A stretch of 64,000 bases of DNA, taken from assembly GCF_030272615.1 (NCBI RefSeq), contig NC_081412.1, forward strand, positions 480,867,657-480,931,656. The letters run 5' to 3'. Each line of letters begins with the position of its first letter. Position 1 is the first letter of the stretch. Shown piece after piece: positions 1 to 12,162 of the stretch. The stretch is from Cryptomeria japonica (lineage: Eukaryota; Streptophyta; Pinopsida; Cupressales; Cupressaceae). The translations under genes were made by a program, and so were the position numbers. The notes under the pieces were generated by a model. The model was not told where the DNA came from. It did not search any database and was given only the letters and a program-made list of their open reading frames with translations.

Positions 1-315
1 AGCATTGAATTGTACCAACATTGCATGGATCAAACAATTGTTGGAAGGTATAAATGAGAAAGTTACCAAGCCAGTAACTATATTCTGTGACAATACTAGT
101 GCCATTAACATTTCAAAAAATCCTGTTATGCACTCTAAGACAAATCTATCAAATATCATTATCTTAGAGAAGAAGCTCAAGAGAAGAAAGTGGTGTTGGA
201 GTATGTTAGCACAAAGGAACAAATAGTAGATATCTTCACCAAACCACTACCAAGGGACACTTTTGAATATCTCAGAAGTAAGTTAGGGGTCCTACCCCTA
301 TCTTCTACTCACTAA
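1..315 (+). pseudogene. Ty1/copia Pol C-terminus (RNase H end), partial and frameshifted
   Basis: This is the last part of a copia polyprotein, the RNase H region that removes RNA from the RNA:DNA hybrid during reverse transcription. Visible motifs are FCDNTSAINISKNPVMHSKT in frame 2, then after a frameshift near base 145-160 YLREEA, IVDIFTKPLP and LGVLPL, ending at TAA 313-315. The same motifs occur at the end of the copia element at 38154-45447, which supports the call. The rest of the element lies left of the window. It is followed at the expected distance by a polypurine tract and an LTR. The frameshift makes this copy non-functional. Confidence 0.9.
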
Positions 316-560
316 CCGAGTTCGGTGAAAGCATCAATCCGATGACTCTATCGAATATCTTTTAGGAGTTGATGCTGATTTACACACTTTAGGAGGTTTT
401 CTAAAGGTGTGCAGGAAACAATACAGGATATCATACAGGGAACAGGAATTGAAGATAAAATGCTCTGACCGAGACTCAGTTGATACACAATAGCAGGAAA
501 TCACTTCATACAGGAAGAAATTATGTTTTAGTTCTTTACTTTTTGGCATTGTTGTCAAAG

Positions 561-622
561 GGGGAGAAGACTAATATAAGGGGGAGAAGACTAATATAAG
601 GGAGAGAAGACTGATTGAAAAG
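561..622 (+). repeat. 20-bp tandem duplication of a polypurine-tract-like motif
   Basis: GGGGAGAAGACTAATATAAG occurs at 561-580 and again at 581-600, with a weaker third copy from 601. It lies in the 3' untranslated part of the copia element, just after the stretch GGCATTGTTGTCAAAGGGGG. The second copia element (about 43935-43965) has the same stretch once, so the duplication is specific to this copy. Confidence 0.85.
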
Positions 623-733
623 ACTGAAGAAAATAGGAGAAGTCTAATGTGTGGGGGAGAGCATTTTAGCATTTCAGAATCACAACAATCCGAATCTTTT
701 AAGGTCAAATCAATTGGTTTTGCCATCAATGCC

Positions 734-744
734 AAAGGGGGAGA
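734..744 (+). promoter_or_regulatory. Polypurine tract of the left copia element
   Basis: AAAGGGGGAGA lies one base before the LTR that starts TGTTAGCATT. It primes plus-strand DNA synthesis. The complete copia element has the same 11 bases directly before its 3' LTR (44002-44012). Confidence 0.9.
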
Positions 745-745
745 T

Positions 746-2278
746 TGTTAGCATTTGACATTATAACAGACAATGGAAGATTGTTGGCATTTCAACAAGG
801 ATATTGAGAAGGTTGTTGATGATTATGGATATAATTGATTAAGGATGTTTACTGTCTTAATATTATTATTTTGTCATTGATGTCAAGAAATTGATTTTCT
901 AATTCAGTATGATGTTGCCATATCTTGAGAAGTATGATTTGAAGAGTATAAAGATGTCGGTAAAAGACATAGAAAGATTATGATGAGTAAGAGGATGAAT
1001 AAGGTATTCAATGGGCAACTATTACCAAGTCAGACAATGATGCGATCATGATGTTTAGATTGTTTTGACATCATACATATGTTGTAAATTGTAAGGTTAA
1101 TACTATACTATGTTACCAAGCAAAGAACCTAGTCGGTAAACCCTAAGGAACCTAGTCGGTAAACCCTAAGGTTATTGCTATCGGTTAATGAAGGCAAAAT
1201 GTCTACCGAGTGAAGTTTAGTATTTACCAAGTTGTTACTGAGTTATAACCGAGCTATAACCGAATGCATTAAATGTTTACATGCATTATTTAATGAAGGA
1301 AGCTGATGAGCTGGAACTGATTAAATGATTAGTATGCTGTAAATAAAGTTTGTTAAGAATCTATGGCAATGGAAGATCAGCAGGAAGATCTACAGCTCAG
1401 ATTGAACTGCAATACCCTAGCACAAGTTCCAAGGCGAGGTAAAACATTTTTCAGATCAAAAGATGCTTTGAACCTTGTCAAGCATGAAGATCTGATGGCT
1501 ATGATTGATCATGGGAAATGTGATCAAGGAGATTAAGCAGTTAGCTAATTGTTTATAAATAGGGAACTGATGATAAACAATGCATGCAGGCAAATGTATG
1601 CATAGGGATGCTACATAGTGATTACCGAGCACATAAGCTTGAAGACCTGTTTGAATAATAGAGTATAGAAGCCCAACAGATGGACAAGATTAGTTCTATG
1701 TCTAGATTGTATTGAGCAAATAAGAATATGCTTTAGCATTTTAGATGTGAAGTTGTAGATAGAATTTATTACTGTTATTTTGTGAAAGTGACAAAAAATC
1801 TCTTAACCGAGTGGACTTGACAGTCTTATTTGTAAAACCCTCTAGCAAGATGACATTCTGATTGAGTGTTTGAAATCCTTTAACAAGGTCACTTCTAACA
1901 AGGTGAAGATCCTAACAGATCTGAGGGAAATCCCTTAACCGGGTCACATCTAGCAATGTGTTTGTAATCTTTAACAGGATTTTCTTTTAACCGAGCATAC
2001 TCTAGAAGAGTATATTTCTTAGTGGGTCCGAAATCCCACAGTGGTTTTTCCCTATTTGGGTTTCCATGTTAAATCTGGTGTTATGAGGTTTATGATGTTT
2101 ATATGCTTTTGAGTTTGCATGTTTAGCAGTTTTGGTTATATTACTGAAGTATATGTTACTAAGGTTGAATATGATGTTTTTATGGAAGATTAAGTTTGTA
2201 TGATTCACCCCCCCCCCCCCCCCCCTCTCATCTTGTTGGCTATTGGATCTATACTTATATTAAGTATCGAAACTATCA
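746..2278 (+). mobile_element. 3' LTR of the left copia element
   Basis: The LTR starts TGTTAGCATTTGAC after the polypurine tract and ends ...GAAACTATCA. Its length of 1533 bp is close to the 1487-bp LTR of the complete copia element in this window. It has a TATA-like TTTATAAATAG near 1551 and a ladder of CCTTTAACAAGGT / CCCTTAACCGGGT motifs (1800-1990). A run of C near its end (about 2206-2225) matches a shorter C run at the same place in the other element. A 23-bp direct duplication sits at about 1125-1173. Directly after it come the last bases of a different, gypsy LTR, so this copy is inserted in that LTR. Confidence 0.85.
2206..2225 (+). repeat. Poly-C run in copia LTR
   Basis: About 20 consecutive C bases follow GATTCA near the LTR 3' end. 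The complete copia element has the same site with 6-9 C (about 39590 and 45398), so this run has expanded. Assembly length error is possible in such a run. Confidence 0.8.
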
Positions 2279-2287
2279 CATTACATT

Positions 2288-2299
2288 TGGTATCAGAGC
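2288..2299 (+). promoter_or_regulatory. Primer-binding site (initiator tRNA-Met type) of the gypsy element
   Basis: TGGTATCAGAGC is complementary to the 3' end of plant initiator tRNA-Met and starts minus-strand DNA synthesis. The bases that follow (about 35 bp) match, in reverse complement, those beside the primer site at 10812-10823, so the two gypsy elements are relatives. Confidence 0.85.
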
Positions 2300-4065
2300 C
2301 CAAGTTGCAAACACTGGGATTTCTGGTTTCGCTTGTGCCCTTAGTTGGTGTGTGGTGTATTGACCTTATGTGTATGCTTGTCCTCCTTTTTGTATGTTTG
2401 TGATTGAGCAGACCTTAACTTTTGTGTAACGTGTGTGTTCACACCTTGTTTTCACCTTCTTGATGTGGGTGTTTGGGAGTGATTGTATGTGCTTTGTCTT
2501 TTTATTGAGGTCTTGGTTTATGATTTCTCTTATTCTGAAGGAGAGTCATATGTACCTTCTTTATTGATTGTTGTACTCTTTTGACTAATCCATTTGGGTT
2601 GGTTAGTGTTGTCTTGAATAAAAAAGAACGAAATGTGCATGTTTAAGAGTATGATCTAGCTTAGTGTTGTCCACCTGAAGGACTTGTATGGTAAATATTG
2701 AATGCTTATTTTGTAGTAAATGAATGATTATCATCCTTCCTCTTCTCTCTCTCTCTCTATAAATCAAATGTTTTTGTTATATGTGTATTTTTCTCTTATG
2801 TGCATTTTCTTATTGCAAGAGAAAGGTTGTTTTATGTGTTTCTTTAAACAAATTTGATTGAAGATCTATTTTAGCAATGTTCCATTGAACTTGCCTTTGG
2901 ATATAGGTAATTGCCTTATTATGTTTAGAAAGTGCGAATGAAAAGCTTGTTTGATGTGTATTATTTAGTTGATATCTCCTCGCTTATCTTCTTACTGTAC
3001 CTTAAATTTTCAATGATAGGTTGCAAATTATGATATGTGGTTGTATTGTACTAAAGTAGTGAGTGTCCTCAAGAGGTCTTGCATTATCGATAAGATTACC
3101 TGTTTTGATCTCTGTTGTTTGGAAAACTAGAACATTCTGTTGCAACCATAATAATTGGAAATGTCTTGTTAGGCTATGTGGCATCCTTCTAAAACAGTAG
3201 TGAAATGAAAATTGTGCAAATAAATGATAGACTTATAGTGAGAAATTTTAGCTTGTCTTGTTGATCTTGTGTCTTTGTAGGAAATAGATTGGTTATCAAA
3301 CTCTCTTTTTCCTCCTCTTTGCCTAGATTTTAGATTTTAGTAATGCTACTAAAGAGTGTATTGAGTTAAATAGAGTGTTTATAAAACATGTGAAATTGTA
3401 TTTTTTGCATTTTTTGCTTTTTATGGAAAGATGAAAGTCTTGAGCTTCATAACAAAATTTGCATAGTTAGTAATGTAGTTGTGAATGCTTAATGGATTTA
3501 TAAAATATATCGGAATGATGTTATTTCCTTATGTAATGGTGAATTGTTAAGAATTTCAGTACTGGTATCTAGAGTAAACTTTATTTAGTGATTCATGTGG
3601 AAAGCATAGGTAAAATATTTCTTGAGTAGATGATAGCATATCGAAAAGTACTCCCTGTAAATGTGACTAAACCAGTAATGGTGCTATTCGTTGTGTATTG
3701 TAAGAAACCTGTGCTTGCTATGTGTGCCCATGGGATGGTGAAGTAATCAACCATGGAAGATATGTTTGTTTATGAGTATGGGAAAACCATATTGTTTATG
3801 TGATGTTGCTTATTTGTTTCCTTACTGAAAGCCAACCCACGGGTTGTTGATAATTAGTATGTGAAGGGGTAGTATTAGAAGTCACCATTCCTTGAATAGT
3901 ATGGAACGACGTACGAGTAATGTCGACGCGAAGCGACTTTAACTTCTCTATTTCAAGGAAAAATATAGTTTTGTAATGAAACTATATTATAGGTGTACTC
4001 AATACTTTCCCTTGTGATGAACCAATTTATAAGGTCCATGTGTGCCAGCCTATTCCTATCCTATT

Positions 4066-4152
4066 GTCTTCATGAAGGGTATGTTATTTTGCCTTGTCTT
4101 CATGAAAGGTATGTTATTTTGCCTTGTTTCCATGAAAGGTATGTTATTTTTC
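4066..4152 (+). repeat. 30-bp tandem repeat, three copies
   Basis: Units start at 4066, 4096 and 4126 and share the core TTCATGAAAGGTATGTTATT with few changes. They lie inside the gypsy interior. The short frames across them are translations of the repeat. Confidence 0.9.
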
Positions 4153-4275
4153 ACATGAGCTGCCAATTGTCCAGCATTGGTAGACATGTGGGTGGACCTT
4201 AGCCATGTATACCTCTGGCTTACAGCGAGTATCCTGAGAGGTACGTTGCTATGCGGGGTGTGACCTACGCATCCC

Positions 4276-4486
4276 TTTTCTGCGAGGTACATTGCCATGT
4301 GAGATATGTCTATTGTGTGCCTTTCCACTTGGAGTATTTCCATGTCGTGTTGAGACACGATGCGGGATGTAGTAGACATTTCCATGTGGGATACGTCCAT
4401 AGCATGCCTTTTTTGCTTGGAGTATTTCCATGTCGTGCTGAGACATGATGCGAGATGTAGTAGACATTGCCATGCGGCCTATCGAC
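4276..4486 (+). repeat. Degenerate tandem repeat of about 88 bp
   Basis: CTTGGAGTATTTCCATGTCG occurs at about 4328 and 4416, and TGTAGTAGACATT at about 4369 and 4456, giving a period of 87-88 bp. A third, weaker copy starts near 4276. The block is richer in GC and CpG than its surroundings. His-rich frames on the minus strand here are artefacts of the repeat. Confidence 0.75.
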
Positions 4487-5856
4487 ATGTTTAGGGTAGA
4501 GCCATGCCGCGTGATGACGTGATGCGCGGTGATGTTAAGGTGCACACCGCCATGCCAGGTGGGTAGTGTGACTATGTTGCACCACATGATGAGCTACTAT
4601 GCTAGCTAGACGATTGTTCCTTCCTTCCTCGTTGGTGGCTAGATTCTAGTCACATAGTGATGTTATGTGCAATTATGATATTTTTATTTTATTTTATTTC
4701 CTTGTGGGCTAGCAATTTATTTTATTTAGACTCTGAAAGTTTAGCCACAATCTTGTGATCTTTTAATTACATGATTTGGTGTTGCAAATTCTAGATTATT
4801 TTATTGCCTTACTGTTGGAATTGGTGATTTATTATCTTTATTCTTCTGTACTTTGGTGGCTAAATTGATTTGTCCTTATTGTTTTCGTATGTTGGTCTTG
4901 TGTTTAAATGTGAAATTCCTCTCCAAGGACATATGAGACGGTCTTGGTTGAGTGTGTACGAGGAAGTAGACGTAAGGAACCTTGAGGATGGGGGTATGTG
5001 AGGCTGTGATGCAGCTAGTATCCACTACCTACCTATGTGTGGTGACTATCTCTTGAAGGCTAACCACCTTACTCAACAAGGGATGTTCACGAAGGTCTTG
5101 TATGGAAGGTAGCACCACTATGGTGTGCCCTAGCACCATCAATCCTTTGAGTGAGATGTTGGAAATTTATGATCATCTTATTATTCTGAGATCAGGCATA
5201 GAGATGCTGATCGTGCATGTTATCTTTGACTGAGCATTAGACATGCTCACATGTGGCCTTTTGTGTTGTACATTCCAATTATGCAGATGATTATCATCTG
5301 TAATCATGAAGTAAATTGTGTTAACTTGTCACTATGTTATGGGATATAGTCTTTGGAAAGGTTTTTATATGCCTGGCAAGTGTAAACAATTGAGTTATTT
5401 ATGTTTCTCTTATTTCATGAAAGTTAACTTGGTTGTAGAATTTGATATTTGAAGCTAGTTCTATGCGATAAAGTTTTATGAAAAAGATGTATTGGTAAAA
5501 GAAATTGATCATGATGGCATGTTTTCTCGACATGTTTTCTTATCATGTTTGATAGATGTGTATATTAATTGTTGGTTACCTCTTTTAATGCTTTAATTTG
5601 GTGTAATGAAAGGAAGATAAATTCTTGTTTCTCTGCTATGATTGTGGATAGTACCTAGAATATTTTAAAAAGCGTATGGTTTTAGATGTTTCTTGCAAAT
5701 GGATAGTGACATTCGTGGAGGATTTAGCAATAATGTTTCAATTGTTGAGAAAATATTTATATGTGCAAATTAATAATTGTTAAATGAGTTTCAGGGCTAA
5801 TACGTGTTGCATGATTTCCATTTAGCCTTACGACTTTCGGGAGTAAGTCAGAGCCT

Positions 5857-5868
5857 AGGGGGGGAGGA
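5857..5868 (+). promoter_or_regulatory. Polypurine tract of the gypsy element
   Basis: AGGGGGGGAGGA lies directly before the LTR start TGTAGTACCCC. It primes plus-strand synthesis. Confidence 0.85.
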
Positions 5869-6083
5869 TGTAGTACCCCTACCCTAGTCAGCTTTGTAAA
5901 ATTGGGTTTGAACTTGGTTGACTTTTTATGTGGCAATCTTGAATGGTTGAACTACCATGAGGTAATGTTGTAGTCAAATATTATGATTATTGTGCGTATC
6001 TGTTAATGTGCTTTCGCATCGATTCTTATGTAAGTTTAAATTGTCCTCCTGATTCTTGTTATTAATCTCAAGCTAACATCTTC

Positions 6084-6084
<1 letters not shown>

Positions 6085-6152
<68 letters not shown>
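6085..6152 (+). repeat. (TA)n microsatellite
   Basis: About 34 TA dinucleotides without interruption inside the gypsy LTR. Confidence 0.95.
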
Positions 6153-6154
<2 letters not shown>

Positions 6155-7761
6155 TTGTGTGACTCTTGGTTGCAGGAGATTGTAGGTACATTACCGCCTA
6201 GGTGCAAGGTTCTTCTTCACCTGGATTCACAGGGTTGAGTATACCTCTTTCATCCTTAGAATTTAGGTTAGGCGGTCATAAAACCATCGATTTACCCTAG
6301 TCATGCTCAAGTGAGCGTCGCCTGTGTTTTGTCAGTTTCCTTTTCATTTGGGTCTGCGGGTCGAGTAATTGGTTGGCTTACTTGGTTTGCATGTTTGGCG
6401 TGTGGTGAATAGAGTATTTAACCCTAAGTATTTATTTTGATTTAATGTGTTCATTTACACATTAGTAATTGAGGAATTAAAATAAATAGGTTTCTTTTAT
6501 GTGATTAATCATTAATTAAAAAGATCACCCTATTTATGTTTGTAGTGAGTTTAATTTAATGGTTAATTTTAAATAACAAATTTATTCAGTTTATGCATTT
6601 TAAAAAGGAAAGATTGAAATTTATTCGAAATAGAAATAATTTAATCTCTTTTGCTTTTTGGAATAGAAAGATTAATTTTAATTATTTAAGAAAATCAATT
6701 TTGATTAGAAAAGTGAGTTTTATTCATATTTATTTTATATAGTGTGTAAGATTGATTTTGAGAATTTAATTTAATTAAAAATATTTTACCCTCATTAATA
6801 TTGTGAAATGCAACTATTAATTTTGTTAATTAAAAATTAAATGAGGGAGAAAACCATTTCTTTTAATTAACTAAATTTATAATCTCAATGCATAAACAAT
6901 TCAACTATGAGATAATTCCATAAACTTAATTAATTAATTAATTAAATTAAGTTGCAGGCTGCATGATATTAGAAATATATTTTTATTTAAATTTTAGTGG
7001 AAAAATAAATTAGATTAATTATATTTATTGTTCCTAGAATTTTAAATAAATAAATAAAAGAATAAATTAAAAAAAAAAATGCATAAAAGAATTAATTGGA
7101 ATTAAAGTATTGTTTTAATTCTTTATTTAGAAAATTAATTAATTTGCATGAGAAAAGAAAAGAAAGAATAATGATTTTTAATTATTGCATGTTAGCTTAT
7201 CTTTTGTTATAAAATTAGAAAATAAAATAAAATTACTTTTATTCTAAATTTAGGTTTTTTGAGAAAAAGCTATTGAACCTAGAATTTTAGTTTAAATAGG
7301 GAATAGGTCTTAATTTTAGATACACAAGAAATAGGTCAGGAATTTAGGTGAAGAAATTTATTGAAAGCTTATTGAAAAGATTAGGGCTCTTCTACAGATT
7401 TCTTCCACGAAAGCTATACCAGGTTGGGTGGCTTCTTTGATTTGTTGGTTTTTAAGAAAATAATTCAATTTTTCTCTAAATGGTGTGTGTGTAAATTATT
7501 TGTCAGATCCAAAACCCTCTTCTGGTTAATTTAGGTTTTGATTTAAAATTCTTGCCTGATGTTAATTTTCTAGTTAATGGGAGTAGTTTAATTTTGAGAA
7601 AATTAGGAAAATTATCATGGAAAAAGTATTTTCTCTTGTTGATTTGTTCTGATAGTCCTTTAAATAAATAAATATATAATAATATATAAATTTTAGGTTT
7701 CATGCCCAGGGGTTGGGTAATTAGAATAATTTATGATTTATAATATATGATATGTATATGA

Positions 7762-7766
<5 letters not shown>

Positions 7767-7809
<43 letters not shown>
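7767..7809 (+). repeat. (TG)n microsatellite
   Basis: About 21 TG dinucleotides, followed by TATA-rich sequence. The CVCVCV reading frame across it is an artefact. Confidence 0.95.
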
Positions 7810-7811
<2 letters not shown>

Positions 7812-7914
7812 ATATATATGTATATGTATTTATATATATATTTATATATTAGATGTGTTTTCATTATGGTGGGTATTATATTATTTTACTATTCTTTAAA
7901 TACTGGCTATGAGT

Positions 7915-7916
<2 letters not shown>

Positions 7917-7950
<34 letters not shown>
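7917..7950 (+). repeat. (AT)n microsatellite
   Basis: About 17 AT dinucleotides in the same LTR. Confidence 0.95.
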
Positions 7951-7955
<5 letters not shown>

Positions 7956-10811
7956 TATAGTTATAAAATCAATTTATAGTTTGAATGTTTCAGAAAAACT
8001 TATAATTTTTATAATTTATAATTATGTTAAAATACATTAGGAGAATTATTTCTATGAGATCTTATTTAATATATTGGACAAATGGCAAATTGGTTTCTTT
8101 GTATTAAATAGTGGTACTTTCTTATTATCTGGAAAATCTTTGATTGCAAGTTATTTATGCTTTTGGCTGTTTAAAGAAAGATTGCATGTATTAGGATCTT
8201 GTGTAAATGGTGTTTGCAGTCAAGCTTAATTTCATTGCAATTTTGGTTGAGTTGTCATTGTGTCCTATGTTGATATTTTTGTTTGGACCCTGTCGTTCGA
8301 ATGATTTGGGGTACCTATTTATGTCTTCGATTTCTAGTTTGGTTGTTACCTTGTGATGGTGTTTTAACTGGTCCTGTCCTTTATGCGGGTGTCGAGTGTT
8401 GATTTGTGGTTGACCATAGCGGGTCAGGTCTTTAGTTAGAGTATTGTTGGGCAGTGGACCTTGTATTAGCTTTTAATATGTTCAGTTGGATCCGTTTCTT
8501 TGTAGGGATCATTTATGTAATTATTGACTGATGTGGTCAGTTGTTTATCGGTATGATTCGCCTCGATGGCTGGAATGTAAATGATGGGGAACTTATGTAC
8601 CCTTAACTTATTTAATTATTAGAGGGGTCTTGCAGTTGAGTAGACCTGGAGATGTAACCCTCTAGGGGTGAACTCGAAGATCATTTTGGTGTTATGTGTT
8701 GCTTTTGTTCTTATGTTTCATGTTTTAGTGTTAGCATGTATGGATGACATTTTGATAGAATGTGTAAGTGGATTAGATGAAATTAATTGTAAATGCATGT
8801 ATGCAGTCATCTTTTAAATGCAGTAAATTGGATCATGAAAGAATGTAGATTAGAATAATGGAATGCGTTTAGTTATTGTTAAGGAAATTAAGTATGCATG
8901 GAAAGATCTCGTTGGTTTATGATGAAATTCAAGTGTGTTATTAAATTGGATGCATGATTCAAATTTTAATGAAAAGCATGAACGTAAGGTATGAATAAAT
9001 TTTAATGGATTAACTTTGTCTTGTGATCTATATTTTGTCTTACTGAAAGAAATTATCCTTGTTTAAGAATTATCTCGTTATTAAGACAATCGGCTTATTA
9101 GATTAATTAGCATGAGTTAGGTTAATTGTGTAATTAAGTAATCACGTTAGGAAACTCTTTAGGTGTTAGTTGATGTCTTTCGCTGTGTAATCTGTACTTT
9201 AATATCTTATTGTATCTTTATGTTGTGTCTTATTTTTAAAAAAAATTACTGAAATCCATTCGTGTGTTTTAGCTTTATCCCTTCGAGGTTTCCTAGCGGG
9301 GCATTACATTACTCCTACTCCTATCTCCTATGATTATTTCCTTAACACACCATTAACTAGATAATTTACCTATATTACATAAAACTGAAGAACATAGCCT
9401 TACTTGCAATTGGTACTTATTTCATTTTCATTTAATTTCACATAAATTCAAATACATTCATTTATACATTATTCTATTCAACTCATCTCCCATCAGCCCC
9501 TAACTATATTCTTTTGTACACTAAATATTCTGAGTAATTCATGGAAAATTGTCATTAAGGAACATATTGCAATGTCATACAATCCATTGTCAATCCATCC
9601 TAATAGATTTCATTGAGCAACCACTTCCCTAAAATTTGAACAGGGTAAGGAGGTAGCATCTTTCCTTAATCTATCCATTCAATCAAGCAATACATTTCAT
9701 CAAAACCACACAACTCCTTCACAAATATAAGACTTTTATCTTACCAAACCAATTAAAGACATAATGATATATTTTCCAAATTTTCCTATGCTATACATGT
9801 AATGCACCAATTTTACTTTATTCAACATGTATACTATAACATGGTCCTTTAGCCTACTATTTCATTAATCTTTCGACATTATTCATGCAAGAGATATTCT
9901 ATTTAACTAACTCTTCTTTTTAATGAAAATCATGGATGCAATGCATAAATCTCAGTCTTCAAGAAAATTTTATTCCATCCAAAATTTTCTTTTTAAGGTG
10001 TACAAAATCATACACATCTATTATTATTCAAAAATTTCCATTTAGCATCAATAAAATTCTTAAGCACCTTGAATCATATACTCAAATGGAGGGAGAAGAG
10101 GGAGAAAAGTATTGTCAAACAATAAATATATGCACACAAGAATTATGCAAGGACAATTTGAATTTCCTAAATATGCTATCTTTGTCATACCATACAACTA
10201 TTTACATCATTTTCTAAGTATGCAAATTCAACCTCCCATATGGTCTCCTAACATTACAAATGCAACTAGAAATCTCAAGTCCTTATTGAAAGATATGATC
10301 TACTCAAACAATCTTTTCTTAAATGCAGAATCACACACATATATAAACACCCGATTGTTCTATTTACCCATACTTCACTAGTTAGCTTCCTTACATTTCA
10401 CATAGGAGAATAAATAAAAGAGAAGGGTATCATTAAGCTAATTAGTTAAGAGAACACACATAATTTTCTCTCATTCTATACCATACTCATTTATATAGGG
10501 AAAACAATCTCTAATATTCAGGTAAGCACTAGAAATTACAAAGAAAGCAAGATTGCATAGAATCATATAGACATCACTCACGTCTAGGAGGCATGCATAA
10601 GAAATGAATACACATATTGCACACAAGTATGATTTCTAGAAAGGATTAGGGAGAAAACACAAAGCATAGGCATATAAGATCTCCAAGGTTCCAATGACAT
10701 TTTCCAAAACAAATCTCAAAGAATCAACTCAAGTCAAAGAGAACATTACAACACACCACACAAGACTATGAGCAACAACCTTAACCAGAGATCCCAGTGT
10801 TTGCAACATGG

Positions 10812-10823
10812 GCTCTGATACCA
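10812..10823 (-). promoter_or_regulatory. Primer-binding site (tRNA-Met type), minus strand
   Basis: The plus strand reads GCTCTGATACCA, the reverse complement of TGGTATCAGAGC. Three bases separate it from the LTR terminus TGTAATG at 10826. Confidence 0.85.
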
Positions 10824-12153
10824 AATGTAATGCTCACCAAAATACCCTAGAGAAATAAACCAAAATTTTCTAACAAAGAGAGATAATTTCTTTTTTCTTT
10901 AAGGTAACTATCACTTCTATGCCATTTCTAACATTCCATTAATGCAACATTACTACCAATACTCATCAATGCACCATTAATAATTTACATGAATGCATAA
11001 ATCAACATGAGCATATCCATAAAATCATATTACGCAAATGGAATGACCATTTAATCATTAACACAATCTCTATATAAACTCATACAATGCAAATCCATTC
11101 CCTAGGGTATCTCAATGTAATTACTTAACAAAATCCTAACACATCATATATCTATCTTGGAACATCATATTTAATTATCCATCTATCCATTTAATTTCTA
11201 TACAACTATAATGAATCCTTAACACATTTGTATAACTTAGTCACTTAGCATACTATTTAGATTCTCTTAGAAACTACCAAATCAAGTACTCCTAATATCC
11301 ATTCTTTCATTCATCATAAAAGTATCATAGTTTGTATAACCATTCTCTTCTATCGGACTAGATTAATTTTTCAAGTTTCATTACATATCTCTAAGATAAC
11401 TAGCTCATTTACCTAGGTAACATAATCAATTTCATCTAGATAACTTCCATTTCTTAAACAAGATCTATAACAACAACTACTATTCTTCCAACTTAATTTC
11501 TATAAGATTATACATACACTCCCATCTTACAATTTCAATAAAATACAAATGCATACACACTAGCTCTTTCTTATCCACATAGAACTCATAATCTAACATT
11601 AGATAATGAATATCCAATACTTCAATGAACGTAACATAAGAACTTCACCTAACTATTACATCATCCCTTTCTCAATTACATTAGCATCCATAACATAAGG
11701 GTATATAATCTCTTTTACAAATACAAAGCATCATGATACAATGTTTCTTTTTCCATGTGCATAGAAATCAACTCCAAAGGATATTCACATGAGGAAGAAT
11801 TCAAAAATCCAATCCACACACACTAACATCCAAGAAGAGGAATATCCCAATGGAAGAAGGCAACAAACCACCCGACCATGTGGAACCAAATAGGAACCAC
11901 CCCCCGTGCTAGAAGATAACATAAGGTTCCAACTCACACTCAAGACCTAAGCTGTTACCTAACAACTAAAGGGTACAACATAACACCACAAGACTCCAAC
12001 ATAAGAGTACAACATCAAAATACATCACATGGATAAATCAAGCAATCAACCTCTAGAGGCACAATTGATAAATCAAGGCAGATGGATAATGGACACATGT
12101 AGGGAAAGAGTGTCATCACATTCTATCCTCACAATAGAAGGGGCCAAACCTCA

Positions 12154-12162
12154 CCTTTTATA
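12154..12162 (-). promoter_or_regulatory. Candidate LTR TATA box
   Basis: TATAAAAGG reads on the minus strand inside the LTR, about 1.3 kb before its 3' end. The position suits a U3/R boundary, but no transcript start can be seen from sequence alone. Confidence 0.45.

Larger units (their letters stand above)
2300..5856 (+). other. Non-coding interior of the gypsy element
   Basis: No coding motif is visible. Frames are short and closed. The stretch holds a CT microsatellite (about 2742-2760), the 30-bp and 88-bp tandem repeats listed separately, and otherwise T-rich low-complexity DNA. GC content visibly rises between about 4190 and 4600. Confidence 0.6.
2279..9308 (+). mobile_element. Non-autonomous Ty3/gypsy-type LTR element (large, non-coding interior), 5' LTR cut off
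   Basis: The element keeps the last 7 bases of its 5' LTR (CATTACA, 2279-2285), a primer-binding site, a non-coding interior of about 3.57 kb, a polypurine tract and a full 3' LTR of 3440 bp ending GGGGCATTACA. The interior contains no gag or pol motif in any frame I read, which fits the class of large retrotransposon derivatives that borrow proteins from relatives. The rest of its 5' LTR is left of the nested copia element and outside the window. Assignment to gypsy rests on LTR termini, LTR length and primer site, not on protein. The right-hand TSD cannot be checked because the left flank is missing. Confidence 0.7.
5869..9308 (+). mobile_element. 3' LTR of the gypsy element (3440 bp)
   Basis: The LTR begins TGTAGTACCCCTACCC and ends CCTAGCGGGGCATTACA, so the ends form an imperfect inverted repeat (TGTAGTACCCC versus GGGGCATTACA). 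It directly follows the polypurine tract. It is AT-rich in the middle (6420-7260) and carries TA, TG and TA microsatellites. A weak TATA-like TTTAAATAGGGA lies near 7293. There is no coding content. Confidence 0.75.

Noticed and set aside
4056-4587. Overlapping minus-strand frames of 112 and 114 residues rich in His and Met
   Set aside because: They follow the 30-bp and 88-bp tandem repeats of the gypsy interior, and two frames are open at once, which is typical of repeats.
7752-7979. 75-residue frame with Cys-Val repeats
   Set aside because: Translation of TG and TA microsatellites.
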